Below, one piece after another: positions 45,221-53,255 of a DNA stretch of 64,000 nucleotides. Within the stretch, counting starts at the first letter, position 1, and each line of letters starts with the position of its first letter. The position numbers and the translations under genes are program-made. The notes beneath the pieces were generated by a model. It made no database searches and was not told the DNA's origin. It saw nothing but the letters and a program-made list of their open reading frames with translations. This DNA comes from Streptomyces sp. NRRL B-1140 (lineage in GTDB: Bacteria > Actinomycetota > Actinomycetes > Streptomycetales > Streptomycetaceae), in the NCBI RefSeq assembly GCF_001280065.1, contig NZ_LGEA01000114.1, positions 248,001 through 312,000 of the forward strand. The letters are read 5' to 3'.

Positions 45221-45234
45221 GTTTCAGGCCAAAC
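45221..45234. promoter_or_regulatory. Cluster box 3 (GTTTCAGGCCAAAC)
   Basis: Same GTTT-N6-AAAC layout as the boxes near 51.7 kb, sharing CCAAACGAG (complement CTCGTTTGG) with box 4. A further half-site, CGTTTGGCAAG, lies at 45264-45274. It precedes the permease gene. Confidence 0.5.
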
Positions 45235-45325
45235 GAGTTGCCTCATCGTGGTGCGGAACTATCCGTTTGGCAAGGGGTGCGGGACGAGGAATTCCGGCGC
45301 CGCGGGACGACAGGGCCGCAGCGGG

Positions 45326-45928
45326 TCAGGCTCCGTCGCCGGGCCGCTCGGCGAGCAGCCTCAGCACCGAGCGCAGCTCGTCCAGGGCCTCGTCGATGAC
45401 CTCGCGCTCACCGAAGACCAGTTGGTGCAGGACGAGTCCCTCCAGGGTGGCGAACACCATCCGGGACAGGCCCTCGCCGACCGGGCCGGGCAGCATCTGG
45501 GTGAGCTCACGCCGGGTCGCGTCGAAGTACTCGTCGTACAGGGACCGCAGGTGGGCCAGGAGCTCGGGGCGGCGCCGGGCTTCCAGGAGCAGTTCGTACT
45601 GGAACGCCTGGCGGTCCGGCCCGGACTCCACCATGTCCGTCAGCCCCACCGAGAAGTCGGCGGCCCTGCCGGTGCCCGGTTCGAGGGCGCTGCTGCTCAG
45701 GGAGGAGCGGATGGCGTGGGCCACGGCCTCCTCGATCAGGGCGTCGCGCGAGCCGAAGTGGTGCACGACCAGGCCGTGGGTGACGCCGGCCTCCTCCGCG
45801 ACGGCCCGGTAGGTGAGCCGGCGCAGCCCGCCCCGGGCCACGACCCGCACGGCGGCCTCCAGCAGGGCCTCACGGCCCGTGCCGTAGTTCACGCGCTTGC
45901 GGGGGCGGCGCCCGGCGGGCTCGGTCAT
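45326..45928 (-). CDS. TetR-family regulator next to the hpa genes
   Basis: 200 residues; helix-turn-helix AVAEEAGVTHGLVVHHFGSRDALIEE. It lies downstream of the homoprotocatechuate genes and upstream of the permease, so its target could be either. TAGGGT ends 7 nt before the ATG with no ribosome-binding site, suggesting a leaderless message. A GTG three codons earlier is less likely. Confidence 0.84.
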   Translation of the reverse strand: MTEPAGRRPRKRVNYGTGREALLEAAVRVVARGGLRRLTYRAVAEEAGVTHGLVVHHFGSRDALIEEAVAHAIRSSLSSSALEPGTGRAADFSVGLTDMVESGPDRQAFQYELLLEARRRPELLAHLRSLYDEYFDATRRELTQMLPGPVGEGLSRMVFATLEGLVLHQLVFGEREVIDEALDELRSVLRLLAERPGDGA

Positions 45929-46010
45929 GCCCGTGACCCTACCCGGGCGGTCCTGCGCGACGGCGGGCCGGCCGGGGAGCACGTCGGCACCACCGCTCCC
46001 GGACCGCGCG

Positions 46011-46856
46011 TCAGCGGCGCGGCGGCCGGATGCCACGGAACTCCCAGTCGCCGCCGAGGGCGGTCGAGAGGACCTCCTCCGATTCGGTGGGCTGGGCGCC
46101 CACGTCCGTGCGGATGGCGGTCGGCCCGGTGACGATGTGGTTGGTGAGCCGTCCGAGGCCCTCGACCTCCACCTCCACGACGTCGCCCGGCCGGACGGGC
46201 CGCGAGTTGGCGGGCGTGCCGGACAGCAGGACGTCCCCGGGGTACAGGGTGATGGTGCGGGCGATGTCGGCGACGAGGTAGTGCATGTCCCAGGTCATCT
46301 CGTCGGTCGAGCCGTCCTGCACCACCTCCCCGTTGACGTAGGTCCGCAGCCGCTTGCCGTGGAAGTCCCAGTCGGTGACCAGGCCGGGGCCGAGCGGGCA
46401 GAGGGTGTCGGAACCCTTGACCCGGAGCATCGACCCGGCGTCGGTGTCGCGGAAGTCGTGCAGCCCGTAGTCGTTGGCGACGGTGTACCCGGCGATGTAC
46501 TCCCCCGCCTCGGCCGGCGCGATGTTCCGCGCGGTCCTCCCGATGACGATGGCGACCTCCCCCTCGTAGTTGAGCCACTTGCAGCCCTCGGGGCGGACGA
46601 CGGCGCCCCGGTGGGCGTTGAGCGCGGAGGTCGGCTTGTGGAAGTAGGTGGGGGTGCCGGGAAGCCCGATGCCGAACTCGTCCACCCTGCTGCGGTGGTT
46701 GAGGTGAACGGCGATGACCTTGGACGGCACGACGGGCGGCAGGTGCCGCGCTTCGTCGGCCTTCACCCGGCGGCCGTCCCCGGCGACGAGTTCGTCACCG
46801 TCGGCGGTGACCTGGACGGCGGCGCCGTCGAGGAGGATGCGGCGGTACTCAGGCAT
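46011..46856 (-). CDS. hpaG: FAH-family isomerase/decarboxylase (HpaG-like)
   Basis: 281 residues. The FAH fold has a KPTSALNAHRGAVV region, the metal motif EGEVAIVIGR and NDYGLHDFRD, GSDTLCPLGPGL and SGTPANSRPV. HpaG-type enzymes decarboxylate and isomerise the ring-cleavage product of homoprotocatechuate. AGGAG lies 7 bp upstream of ATG 46856. It overlaps the dioxygenase gene by 8 bp. Confidence 0.86.
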   Translation of the reverse strand: MPEYRRILLDGAAVQVTADGDELVAGDGRRVKADEARHLPPVVPSKVIAVHLNHRSRVDEFGIGLPGTPTYFHKPTSALNAHRGAVVRPEGCKWLNYEGEVAIVIGRTARNIAPAEAGEYIAGYTVANDYGLHDFRDTDAGSMLRVKGSDTLCPLGPGLVTDWDFHGKRLRTYVNGEVVQDGSTDEMTWDMHYLVADIARTITLYPGDVLLSGTPANSRPVRPGDVVEVEVEGLGRLTNHIVTGPTAIRTDVGAQPTESEEVLSTALGGDWEFRGIRPPRR

Positions 46857-47778
46857 GGGCGGACTCCTGCGCGGTGGGGTGGTCTGCGGTCCAGCCGCCC
46901 GCGGGGCGGTCGAACCAGAGGTGGGCCTGGCCGGTGCCGACGGAGTTCTCGTAGTCGCCGTACTGACGGGCCCGGGCGACACAGCGCCGCCCGCCGAGGG
47001 CGCCGGCCATCATCAGGTAGTGGAAGAACTTCGCCTCGGGCTTGAACTTCCAGAACTCGTCCATCGTGTCGAGGACCTTGTCGTGCCGCCCCTCCTTGAA
47101 CCAGGCGATGCGTTCGTAGTCCGCTGCACGGGCCTCGGGGGTGCGGATGTGCACCGGGTCGCTCGCCTCGTGGTCGCGCAGTTCGCGCAGGGGCCAGAAG
47201 GTGTGCGAGAGGGCGCCGGAGGCGATGACCAGGACGCGTCGCCCGGGGGTCGCGGCGATCCCGTCGGCGAGGGCCCGCCCGAGCCGCAGATGATCCTCCA
47301 TGTCGCCGGTCTGGCAGACCCCGATGGTGACCCACCGCTTGTCGGGCAAACCCTCCCCCAGGTACTTCCAGAGGTTGAGGGTGGCGTAGTAGACGGGCAG
47401 GTACGCGTCGTCGATCGGGGTGATCCAGGTGCCGTGCTTGTCGGCGAAGGCGGCCACGTTGTGGGCGAGTTCGGGGTCTCCGGGGAAGTCGTAGGGCATC
47501 CTGCACATGCCGCGCGGCAGTTCCTCGGAGGTGAACAGCCCGGCGCGGCGCGCTTGCGCGGTCACGACGAACTCGACGGTGGTCGCCCAGTGCGAGTCCA
47601 GGACGACGACGGTGTCGTAATCGGTGGCGGCATCCCGCTCGAAGACGTCCCGGCGCAGCTCCCGCAACCCGGTGACGAGGGTGATCTCCTTGCCCTCGTT
47701 GAGCTCCAGCCGGTCGGCCTCGGGCAGCACGATGGTGGGCACGTGGGCGAGCAGCCCGGCCCCGACGATCTCACCCAT
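46849..47778 (-). CDS. hpaD: Class III extradiol dioxygenase (3,4-dihydroxyphenylacetate 2,3-dioxygenase-like)
   Basis: 309-residue LigB-superfamily protein with iron ligands in LLAHVPTIVL and VLDSHWATTVEF, and GALSHTFWP near residue 190. It opens the catechol ring at the meta position. Flanking HpaE and HpaG genes specify the homoprotocatechuate route. Overlaps both neighbours by 8 bp, showing tight coupling. Confidence 0.88.
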   Translation of the reverse strand: MGEIVGAGLLAHVPTIVLPEADRLELNEGKEITLVTGLRELRRDVFERDAATDYDTVVVLDSHWATTVEFVVTAQARRAGLFTSEELPRGMCRMPYDFPGDPELAHNVAAFADKHGTWITPIDDAYLPVYYATLNLWKYLGEGLPDKRWVTIGVCQTGDMEDHLRLGRALADGIAATPGRRVLVIASGALSHTFWPLRELRDHEASDPVHIRTPEARAADYERIAWFKEGRHDKVLDTMDEFWKFKPEAKFFHYLMMAGALGGRRCVARARQYGDYENSVGTGQAHLWFDRPAGGWTADHPTAQESAHA

Positions 47779-49234
47779 GGTCCTGGTTCCATCCCTTCGG
47801 GGCGGTGACGGTGTTCTTCAGGTCGCAGTAGAAGTCGAAGCTCCAGGTCCCGCCCTCGCGCCCGACCCCGGACTGCCGGGAGCCGCCGAAGGGTGCCTGG
47901 AGGTCGCGCACGAAGAAGCAGTTGACCCAGACGGTGCCGGCGACGAGCCGGGCGGTGACCCGCTCCGCCCGCTCCCGGTCGCCGGTCGCGACGGTGGCGG
48001 CCAGCCCGAACCGGGTGTCGTTGGCGAGCCGTACGGCCTCGTCCTCGCCGGTGAAGGTCTGCAGGGTCAGGACCGGCCCGAAGACCTCCTCCTGCACGAT
48101 CTCCGCGTCCTGGGCGACGTCGGTGAGCAGGGTCGGCGCGTAGTACTGCCCTTCGTTGCGATGCCCGCCGATGACCGCTCGCGCCCCCTGCGCGAGGGCC
48201 CGCCGCACGAAGCCGTCGATCTTCTCCAGCTGACGGGGGTGGATGTTGGGCCCGATGTCGGTGCTCTCCTCACGCGGGTCGCCCTGCCGCAGAGCCGTGG
48301 CCTTCTCGACGAACCGGCGGGTGAACTCTTCGGCGACCGGCTCCTCGACGAGCAGCCGGGTGGCCGCCAGGCAGACCTGCCCGGCGTTGTCGTACTGCTC
48401 CACGGCGAGGTCGACGGCCAGGTCGAGGTCGGCGTCGGCGAACACCAGCAGGGGTGACTTGCCGCCGAGTTCGAGGCTGAGGGGCGTGAGGTTCGCGGCG
48501 GCCGACCCGGCGATGCGCCGGGCCGTCGGTACGGATCCGGTGAAGCTGATGCGGCGCACGTCGGGGTGGGAGGTGAGGGCGTCGCCGATCTCGGAGCCGT
48601 ACCCCTGGACGACGTTGAGGACACCGGCGGGCAGTCCGGCCTCCGCGGCGATGTCGGCCAGCAGGGAGGCGGTCAGCGGCGACCACTCGGCGGGCTTGAG
48701 GACGACGGTGTCACCGGCGGCGAGGGCGGGGGCGACCTTCCAGGTGGCCAGCATCAGCGGCGCGTTCCACGGGGTGATCAGCACACAGGGCCCGGCCGGG
48801 TCCCAGCTGACGTGGTTGGTGTGGCCGCGGGTGTCGAAGTCCTCGTGGCCGAGCCCGAGCAGCCAGTCCGCGAAGAACCGGAAGTTGTGGGCGACACGGG
48901 GCATGACGCCCCGCCGGTGGGAGCGGAGCAGGGCGCCGTTGTCCGTGGTCTCGACGATCGCCAGTTCTTCGATCCGCTTCTCGACCCCGTCGGCGATGGC
49001 GTGCAGGATGCGGGCACGTTCGGCCCGGGAGGTGGCGGCCCAGCCGGGAAACGCGTCCCGTGCGGCGGCGACAGCGGCTTCGGCCTCGGCCGGCCCGCCC
49101 CGGGCGATCTCGCCGAGGGCACTTCCATCGATCGGAGAGTGATCGGTGAACGTACTGGTGGAGGCAACGCGCCTGCCACCGATCCAGTGCCGCGTATCGA
49201 CGGACACTCCGGCAACGGTGATGTTCTCAGACAT
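47771..49234 (-). CDS. hpaE: 5-carboxymethyl-2-hydroxymuconate semialdehyde dehydrogenase (HpaE-like)
   Basis: 487-residue aldehyde dehydrogenase. Catalytic Cys in NAGQVCLAATR, Glu in LELGGKSPL, cofactor motif FTGSVPTA. The specificity assignment rests on the adjacent dioxygenase and FAH genes. ATG 49234 has only a weak ribosome-binding site (GGAACTC). First gene of the hpa operon. Confidence 0.85.
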   Translation of the reverse strand: MSENITVAGVSVDTRHWIGGRRVASTSTFTDHSPIDGSALGEIARGGPAEAEAAVAAARDAFPGWAATSRAERARILHAIADGVEKRIEELAIVETTDNGALLRSHRRGVMPRVAHNFRFFADWLLGLGHEDFDTRGHTNHVSWDPAGPCVLITPWNAPLMLATWKVAPALAAGDTVVLKPAEWSPLTASLLADIAAEAGLPAGVLNVVQGYGSEIGDALTSHPDVRRISFTGSVPTARRIAGSAAANLTPLSLELGGKSPLLVFADADLDLAVDLAVEQYDNAGQVCLAATRLLVEEPVAEEFTRRFVEKATALRQGDPREESTDIGPNIHPRQLEKIDGFVRRALAQGARAVIGGHRNEGQYYAPTLLTDVAQDAEIVQEEVFGPVLTLQTFTGEDEAVRLANDTRFGLAATVATGDRERAERVTARLVAGTVWVNCFFVRDLQAPFGGSRQSGVGREGGTWSFDFYCDLKNTVTAPKGWNQDHG

Positions 49235-49275
49235 AAGAAGAGTTCCATTCAACGAGGGCCTACTGCATGTCCTCA

Positions 49276-49325
49276 GGGGCGCGGGGAACTGCGCGGCAAA
49301 CCACACACAACCCGCACCCGCCCAC
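49276..49325 (+). repeat. Intergenic GC-rich repeat, copy 3
   Basis: Core GGGGCGCGGGGAACTGCGCG followed by a CA-rich tail, lying between the hpa operon and the acetoacetate-decarboxylase-like gene. Related copies are at 17720 and 22761. Confidence 0.65.
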
Positions 49326-49330
49326 AGACC

Positions 49331-50143
49331 TCACTCGGCAGACGCTCCGGACGTACCACTCTCCAGCAGCCGCCCCCCGTCCCAAACCACCCCGACCTGC
49401 CGGTAATACGCAGCGATCGGCTCCCGCACCTCCAGCCGCGCCAACTCCTCCGTCGGCGCCTCGAACAGCTCCAACTCCGCGTCCCCCACCCACGCCTGAC
49501 CACCCTCGAAGGACGCGGCCCCGGACTCGATCAACTCGTCGAGAGCCAGCCCCTTGCCCTTCTCGATCGACGGCAGCCACCGGTGATGAGCCATGGGATG
49601 CGCATTGACGAACCCGCCGCTCCCGGACGGCTCCCGCAGCGTCACCACGGCTTGAGCAATACGCCGATCCGCAGCCGCCAGGGTCGCCCCGAACCGCGCC
49701 CCCGCCTCGATCCGCGGAGCGGGCCCGTAGGGATGCGGCCGCGTCTGGTGAATGGAGCCGAGCTTCTTCGGATACCCCTGGTGCAGCCCCCGCGCGATGG
49801 CGAAGTCCTTGTCCACCCAGATGTAGACGCACCGCGAGTACGTCCGCCCCCGGAACCGGCACCGGACCACCGCGAAAGCCTCCTTGTACTGCGCCCGCAC
49901 GGGATCCAGCAGCTCCTCCCCCGAAGCCGAGCACGACTGCCAGTCGGCCCAGATCAGGGCGACGGCCCCCGGATCCTCGTCCGCCGGCTCCAGGGGCTCG
50001 GGCAGCAGTTCGCGCACGCGCGCGGGATCCGTCCGGTACTCGACGGTGAGCAGGTCACCGGAGTACCGCCAGGGCGGGGAGGGGACGAGCGACGACGCGC
50101 CCGTCGCCGTCTTGGGGTGGAAGTATCCACGAAGTCCGGTCAC
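49331..50143 (-). CDS. Acetoacetate decarboxylase-family protein
   Basis: 270 residues. The ADC fold is supported by SRCVYIWVDKDFAIARG and by the adjacent lysine pair in QGYPKKLGS, where the Schiff-base lysine of ADC lies. It may decarboxylate a beta-keto acid or catalyse an aldol/dehydration reaction, as some family members do. GTG 50143 overlaps the ferredoxin-reductase stop (GTGA), tying it to the P450 electron chain. Confidence 0.83.
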   Translation of the reverse strand: MTGLRGYFHPKTATGASSLVPSPPWRYSGDLLTVEYRTDPARVRELLPEPLEPADEDPGAVALIWADWQSCSASGEELLDPVRAQYKEAFAVVRCRFRGRTYSRCVYIWVDKDFAIARGLHQGYPKKLGSIHQTRPHPYGPAPRIEAGARFGATLAAADRRIAQAVVTLREPSGSGGFVNAHPMAHHRWLPSIEKGKGLALDELIESGAASFEGGQAWVGDAELELFEAPTEELARLEVREPIAAYYRQVGVVWDGGRLLESGTSGASAE

Positions 50144-51351
50144 GAGAGGGCTCCTTGCGCGGTGAGGAAGGGCTGCTTCAGCAGGTCGGCGCGGTATCGG
50201 GCGGCGGCCCGCGCCGCGGAGGGTCCCCCGAGGGCGACGACACCGACCAGCAGCCCGTCGCGGTGGTAGCCGACCAGAACATCCCCCGCGAGGTCACCGT
50301 CCAGGATGCGGACGTCACCGAGACCCAGGCCGGGCGCACCGAAGGACTGCAACCGGAAGTCGTGCTGGTCGCTCCAGAAGGTCGGCAGAGGCGCGAAGGG
50401 CGGCAGGCCGGTGTCACCGTCCACCAGCACCTTCGCCGCGTGCTTGGCCGAGTCGGTCGGCACGGACCAGTGCTCGACCCGCCGGGGCACCCCGTCGTAG
50501 CGGGCGTTGGGGAAGCGGGCGATGTCGCCGACCGCGACGACGTCGGGCCGGCCGCCGACCCGCAGGTGCTCGTCGGTGAGCACGCCGTCGCCCAGCTCGA
50601 GCCCGTTGCCGTCGAGCCACTCGGTGTTGGCGACCGACCCGACGGACTCCACTACCACGTCGGCGGGCAGTACGGACCCGTCACCGAGCACGACACCGGT
50701 GACGTGGTCCCCGCCCTCGAACCCGGCCACACCCGCACCGAGCACGAAGCGGACCCCTTGCCGCTCGTGCCGCCGACGCAGTTCCCGCGCGAGCAGTTCC
50801 CCGAGCGGCCCGGTCATCGGCAACGGCAGCGGATCGATCACGGTCACCTCGGCCGCGCCGAGCCCGGCCGCCGTGGCGGCCACCTCGCAGCCGATGAACC
50901 CGCCGCCGACCACGACGACCCGCACACCCGGCCGGATCAGCTCGTCCCGCAGCGCCTGGGCGTCGTCGATGGTCCGGACCGTGTGGCGGCCGGCCAGGGG
51001 ACCGGGGCAGCGCAGCCGGCGGGGCCGCATCCCGGTGGCGACGACCAGACCGGCGTAGGAGAGCACGGAGCCGTCGTCGAGCGCGACGGTCCGCCCGGCG
51101 AGCCGGGCGGAGACGATTCTCGTGCCGAGCCGCCACTCCACATCCTTCGTGGAAGCCTTCGGGGTGAAGGCCAGGGAGTCGAAGGCCGCCTTGCCAGCGA
51201 GGACCTCCTTCGACAGCGGGGGCCGGTTGTACGGCGGGTGCGGCTCGTCGCCGATCACCGTGATCCCGCCGGTCCAGCCGGCGGCGCGCAGCTGCTCGGC
51301 GGCGCGCAGCCCGCCCAGAGAAGCGCCGGCGACGACGATGCGCCCGCTCAT
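50140..51351 (-). CDS. FAD-dependent ferredoxin reductase
   Basis: 403 residues, with two dinucleotide-binding motifs (VVAGASLGGLRAAEQL for FAD; VVVGGGFIGCEVAATA for NAD(P)H) and DVVAVGDIARFPN. It is a putidaredoxin-reductase-type class I P450 redox partner. It lies 1 bp after the ferredoxin gene and precedes the ADC-like gene. Confidence 0.9.
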   Translation of the reverse strand: MSGRIVVAGASLGGLRAAEQLRAAGWTGGITVIGDEPHPPYNRPPLSKEVLAGKAAFDSLAFTPKASTKDVEWRLGTRIVSARLAGRTVALDDGSVLSYAGLVVATGMRPRRLRCPGPLAGRHTVRTIDDAQALRDELIRPGVRVVVVGGGFIGCEVAATAAGLGAAEVTVIDPLPLPMTGPLGELLARELRRRHERQGVRFVLGAGVAGFEGGDHVTGVVLGDGSVLPADVVVESVGSVANTEWLDGNGLELGDGVLTDEHLRVGGRPDVVAVGDIARFPNARYDGVPRRVEHWSVPTDSAKHAAKVLVDGDTGLPPFAPLPTFWSDQHDFRLQSFGAPGLGLGDVRILDGDLAGDVLVGYHRDGLLVGVVALGGPSAARAAARYRADLLKQPFLTAQGALS

Positions 51352-51352
51352 C

Positions 51353-51541
51353 TCAGTCCTCGACCCGGATGGCCTGCAGCGGGCAGACGTCCGCGGCCTC
51401 CTCGACCTCGTCGCGCAGGGCGTCGTCGGGGTCGGGGACGTAGGCCAGGCGGCCGTCGTCGTCCATCCGGAAGACGTCCGGGGCCGAGAAGACGCACTGG
51501 CCGTGGTCTTGGCACTTGTTCATGTCGACGACGACCTTCAT
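51353..51541 (-). CDS. [3Fe-4S] ferredoxin
   Basis: 62 residues. The CQDHGQC...CP spacing lacks the fourth cysteine, typical of P450-partner [3Fe-4S] ferredoxins. ATG 51541 follows GGAGG. It probably shuttles electrons from the adjacent reductase to the P450 at 53256. Confidence 0.93.
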   Translation of the reverse strand: MKVVVDMNKCQDHGQCVFSAPDVFRMDDDGRLAYVPDPDDALRDEVEEAADVCPLQAIRVED

Positions 51542-51584
51542 GGCCGGTCCTCCTGAATGTGAGGGCGTCGAAGCGGAAGGAAAG

Positions 51585-51611
51585 GGGGCCCGGCCGGAAG
51601 GGCCGGGCCCC
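51585..51611. promoter_or_regulatory. Strong GC hairpin in the ferredoxin leader
   Basis: GGGGCCCGGCC (51585-51595) and GGCCGGGCCCC (51601-51611) form a perfect 11-bp stem with a 5-nt loop, about 44 nt upstream of the ferredoxin start in its mRNA leader. It may be an attenuator or stability element. Confidence 0.55.
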
Positions 51612-51646
51612 GGCCAACGGGGTGCGGTAGAACGCGCCCCGAACTC

Positions 51647-51660
51647 GTTTGGCTTCAAAC
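51647..51660. promoter_or_regulatory. Cluster box 4 (GTTTGGCTTCAAAC)
   Basis: Perfect GTTTG-N4-CAAAC inverted repeat with matching CT/AG further out. It directly follows the -10 of the ferredoxin promoter, overlapping the predicted transcription start. Confidence 0.65.
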
Positions 51661-51689
51661 AAGGTAGGCAGGGGCAGGGGTCTGGTCAA
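51661..51689 (-). promoter_or_regulatory. Promoter of the ferredoxin operon
   Basis: Read on the minus strand: TTGACC (complement of 51684-51689), 17-bp spacer, TACCTT (complement of 51661-51666). Box 4 follows directly. Confidence 0.6.
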
Positions 51690-51726
51690 GAGCTATCCGG
51701 ATGGATAAATTCTTGCTCCGGCCCTC

Positions 51727-51755
51727 TTGCGGGGCCCCGCACCCACCCCTACCGT
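51727..51755 (+). promoter_or_regulatory. Promoter of the ligase/P450 operon
   Basis: TTGCGG at 51727-51732, 17-bp spacer, TACCGT at 51750-51755. Box 5 overlaps the -10 and the start, mirroring the ferredoxin side. Confidence 0.5.
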
Positions 51756-51767
51756 TTGGCATCAAAC
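51754..51767. promoter_or_regulatory. Cluster box 5 (GTTTGGCATCAAAC)
   Basis: Differs from box 4 by one base and continues with the same AAG after it. It sits over the predicted start of the ligase/P450 transcript. Confidence 0.65.
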
Positions 51768-51877
51768 AAGCACCGGGCGGTCCTGGCTCCGCCGCGCCCG
51801 GAGGCTCGCTCTCACGCCACCCGCCTCCCCGGCCCCGCGTCCCGGAGGTGTCCCGACGTCCGCCCGAGGAGACAACG

Positions 51878-53227
51878 GTGAGCGCTCACGATTCTCAGGA
51901 AGTCCGCCGCCACATGGACCGGCTCGCCGCCGACGGCATCGACGTGGTCCGGGTGACCTATCCCGACCTGATCGGCACCGACCGGGCGCGCGACGTGCTG
52001 CTCGAGGAGCTGCCCCGGGCCTGTGAGCACGGCCTGGCGTTCTGCCGGGCCGTCTACCACACCAGCCCGCAGGGGGACGTGGTGCCGGTGACCGGCGGGC
52101 TGGACGCGGGACTGCCGGACATCTGTGTCCGCCCGGACCTCGGCACGCTGGTGCCGCTGCCCTGGGAGCCGGGAGTGGCGGCCTGCCTGGGCGAGGTCGT
52201 CGACCCGGCGACCGGCGCACCCGCGCCCGAGTCGCCCCGCGATCTGCTGCGGTCCGTCCTCGCCCGCTGTGCCGAACACGGCCTGCGGCCGGTGGTCGGG
52301 CCGGAGCTGGAGTACTTCCTGTGCGAGCCGGGCCCGTCCGGCGGCTGGCGCCGCTACGCCCCGGAGCCCGGGGTCGTCTACACCGCCGGCCTGCGGGCCG
52401 ACCCGGACAACCATCTGCTGCGCACCCTGCGCCACATGCGCGATCTGAAGGTCGGGGCGATCAGCGGCAACCACGAGTTCGACGGCGGCCAGATCGAGAT
52501 CAACCTGGCCCACTCGGAGGCCGTGTCGGCCGCCGACCGTTCCTTCCGCTTCAAGGCCGCGATCAAGGAACTGGCCCGCAGGGAAGGCCGGCTGGCCACC
52601 TTCATGGCCAAGCCCTTCAACGACGCCGGCGGCTCCGGTTTCCACCTCCACCTCTCGTGCGACGACGCGGAGGGCCGCAACACCTTCGACGACCCGTCGG
52701 GCGCGTACGGCCTGTCCGCGACCGCCCGGCACGCCGTCGCCGGCGTGCTCGCCCACGCGCCCGCCCTGGCCGCGCTGCTCAACCCCACGGTCAACTCCTA
52801 CAAACGCTTCGGCCCGGACACCCTCGCGCCGTGGCTGATCGACTGGGGGCTGGACAACCGCAGCGCCATGGTGCGCATCCCGCCCGAGCGCGGCACCGGC
52901 GCCCGGCTCGAACTGCGCCTCGGCGACGCGAGCGCCAACCCCTACCTGGCGATCGCCGGTACGACGGCAGCCGCGTTGCTGGGCGTGCTGGCCGGTGAGG
53001 AACCGCCCGCCCCGCTGGAGGGCTACGGCTACGACACCGCCCGCTCCGCCATCCTGCCGCAGACCCTGTCCGCCGCGCTGGACGCCCTGGAGGCGGACAC
53101 CGCCCTGACCGATCTGCTCGGCAAGGGATTCACCACGTCCTTCCTCTCCTACAAGCGCGACGAGGTCGAACGCTTCCACCGGCACGTCACGGACTGGGAG
53201 TTCACCGAGTACGCGTACCACCTGTGA
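51878..53227 (+). CDS. Glutamine-synthetase-family gamma-glutamyl-amine ligase (PuuA-like)
   Basis: 449 residues. ATP- and glutamate-site motifs are retained (GPELEYFL, GNHEFDGGQIEINL, GSGFHLHLS, NRSAMVRIP, RLELRLGDASANPYLA). The ammonium-site motif FDGSSI of true GlnA is missing, as in gamma-glutamylpolyamine and gamma-glutamylanilide synthetases. It is therefore predicted to join glutamate to an amine. GTG 51878 follows GAGGAG. Pairs with the PuuD-like hydrolase at 41468. Confidence 0.86.
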   Translation: MSAHDSQEVRRHMDRLAADGIDVVRVTYPDLIGTDRARDVLLEELPRACEHGLAFCRAVYHTSPQGDVVPVTGGLDAGLPDICVRPDLGTLVPLPWEPGVAACLGEVVDPATGAPAPESPRDLLRSVLARCAEHGLRPVVGPELEYFLCEPGPSGGWRRYAPEPGVVYTAGLRADPDNHLLRTLRHMRDLKVGAISGNHEFDGGQIEINLAHSEAVSAADRSFRFKAAIKELARREGRLATFMAKPFNDAGGSGFHLHLSCDDAEGRNTFDDPSGAYGLSATARHAVAGVLAHAPALAALLNPTVNSYKRFGPDTLAPWLIDWGLDNRSAMVRIPPERGTGARLELRLGDASANPYLAIAGTTAAALLGVLAGEEPPAPLEGYGYDTARSAILPQTLSAALDALEADTALTDLLGKGFTTSFLSYKRDEVERFHRHVTDWEFTEYAYHL

Positions 53228-53255
53228 CGCCCCCTGTGACGCCGAGGAGCTGCCG

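Larger units (their letters stand above)
51542..51877. other. 336-bp divergent control region (no gene)
   Basis: Contains two cluster boxes, one promoter facing each way and a GC-rich leader hairpin on the ferredoxin side; each is listed separately. No further coding potential is supported. This is the only gap over 300 bases. Confidence 0.8.
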
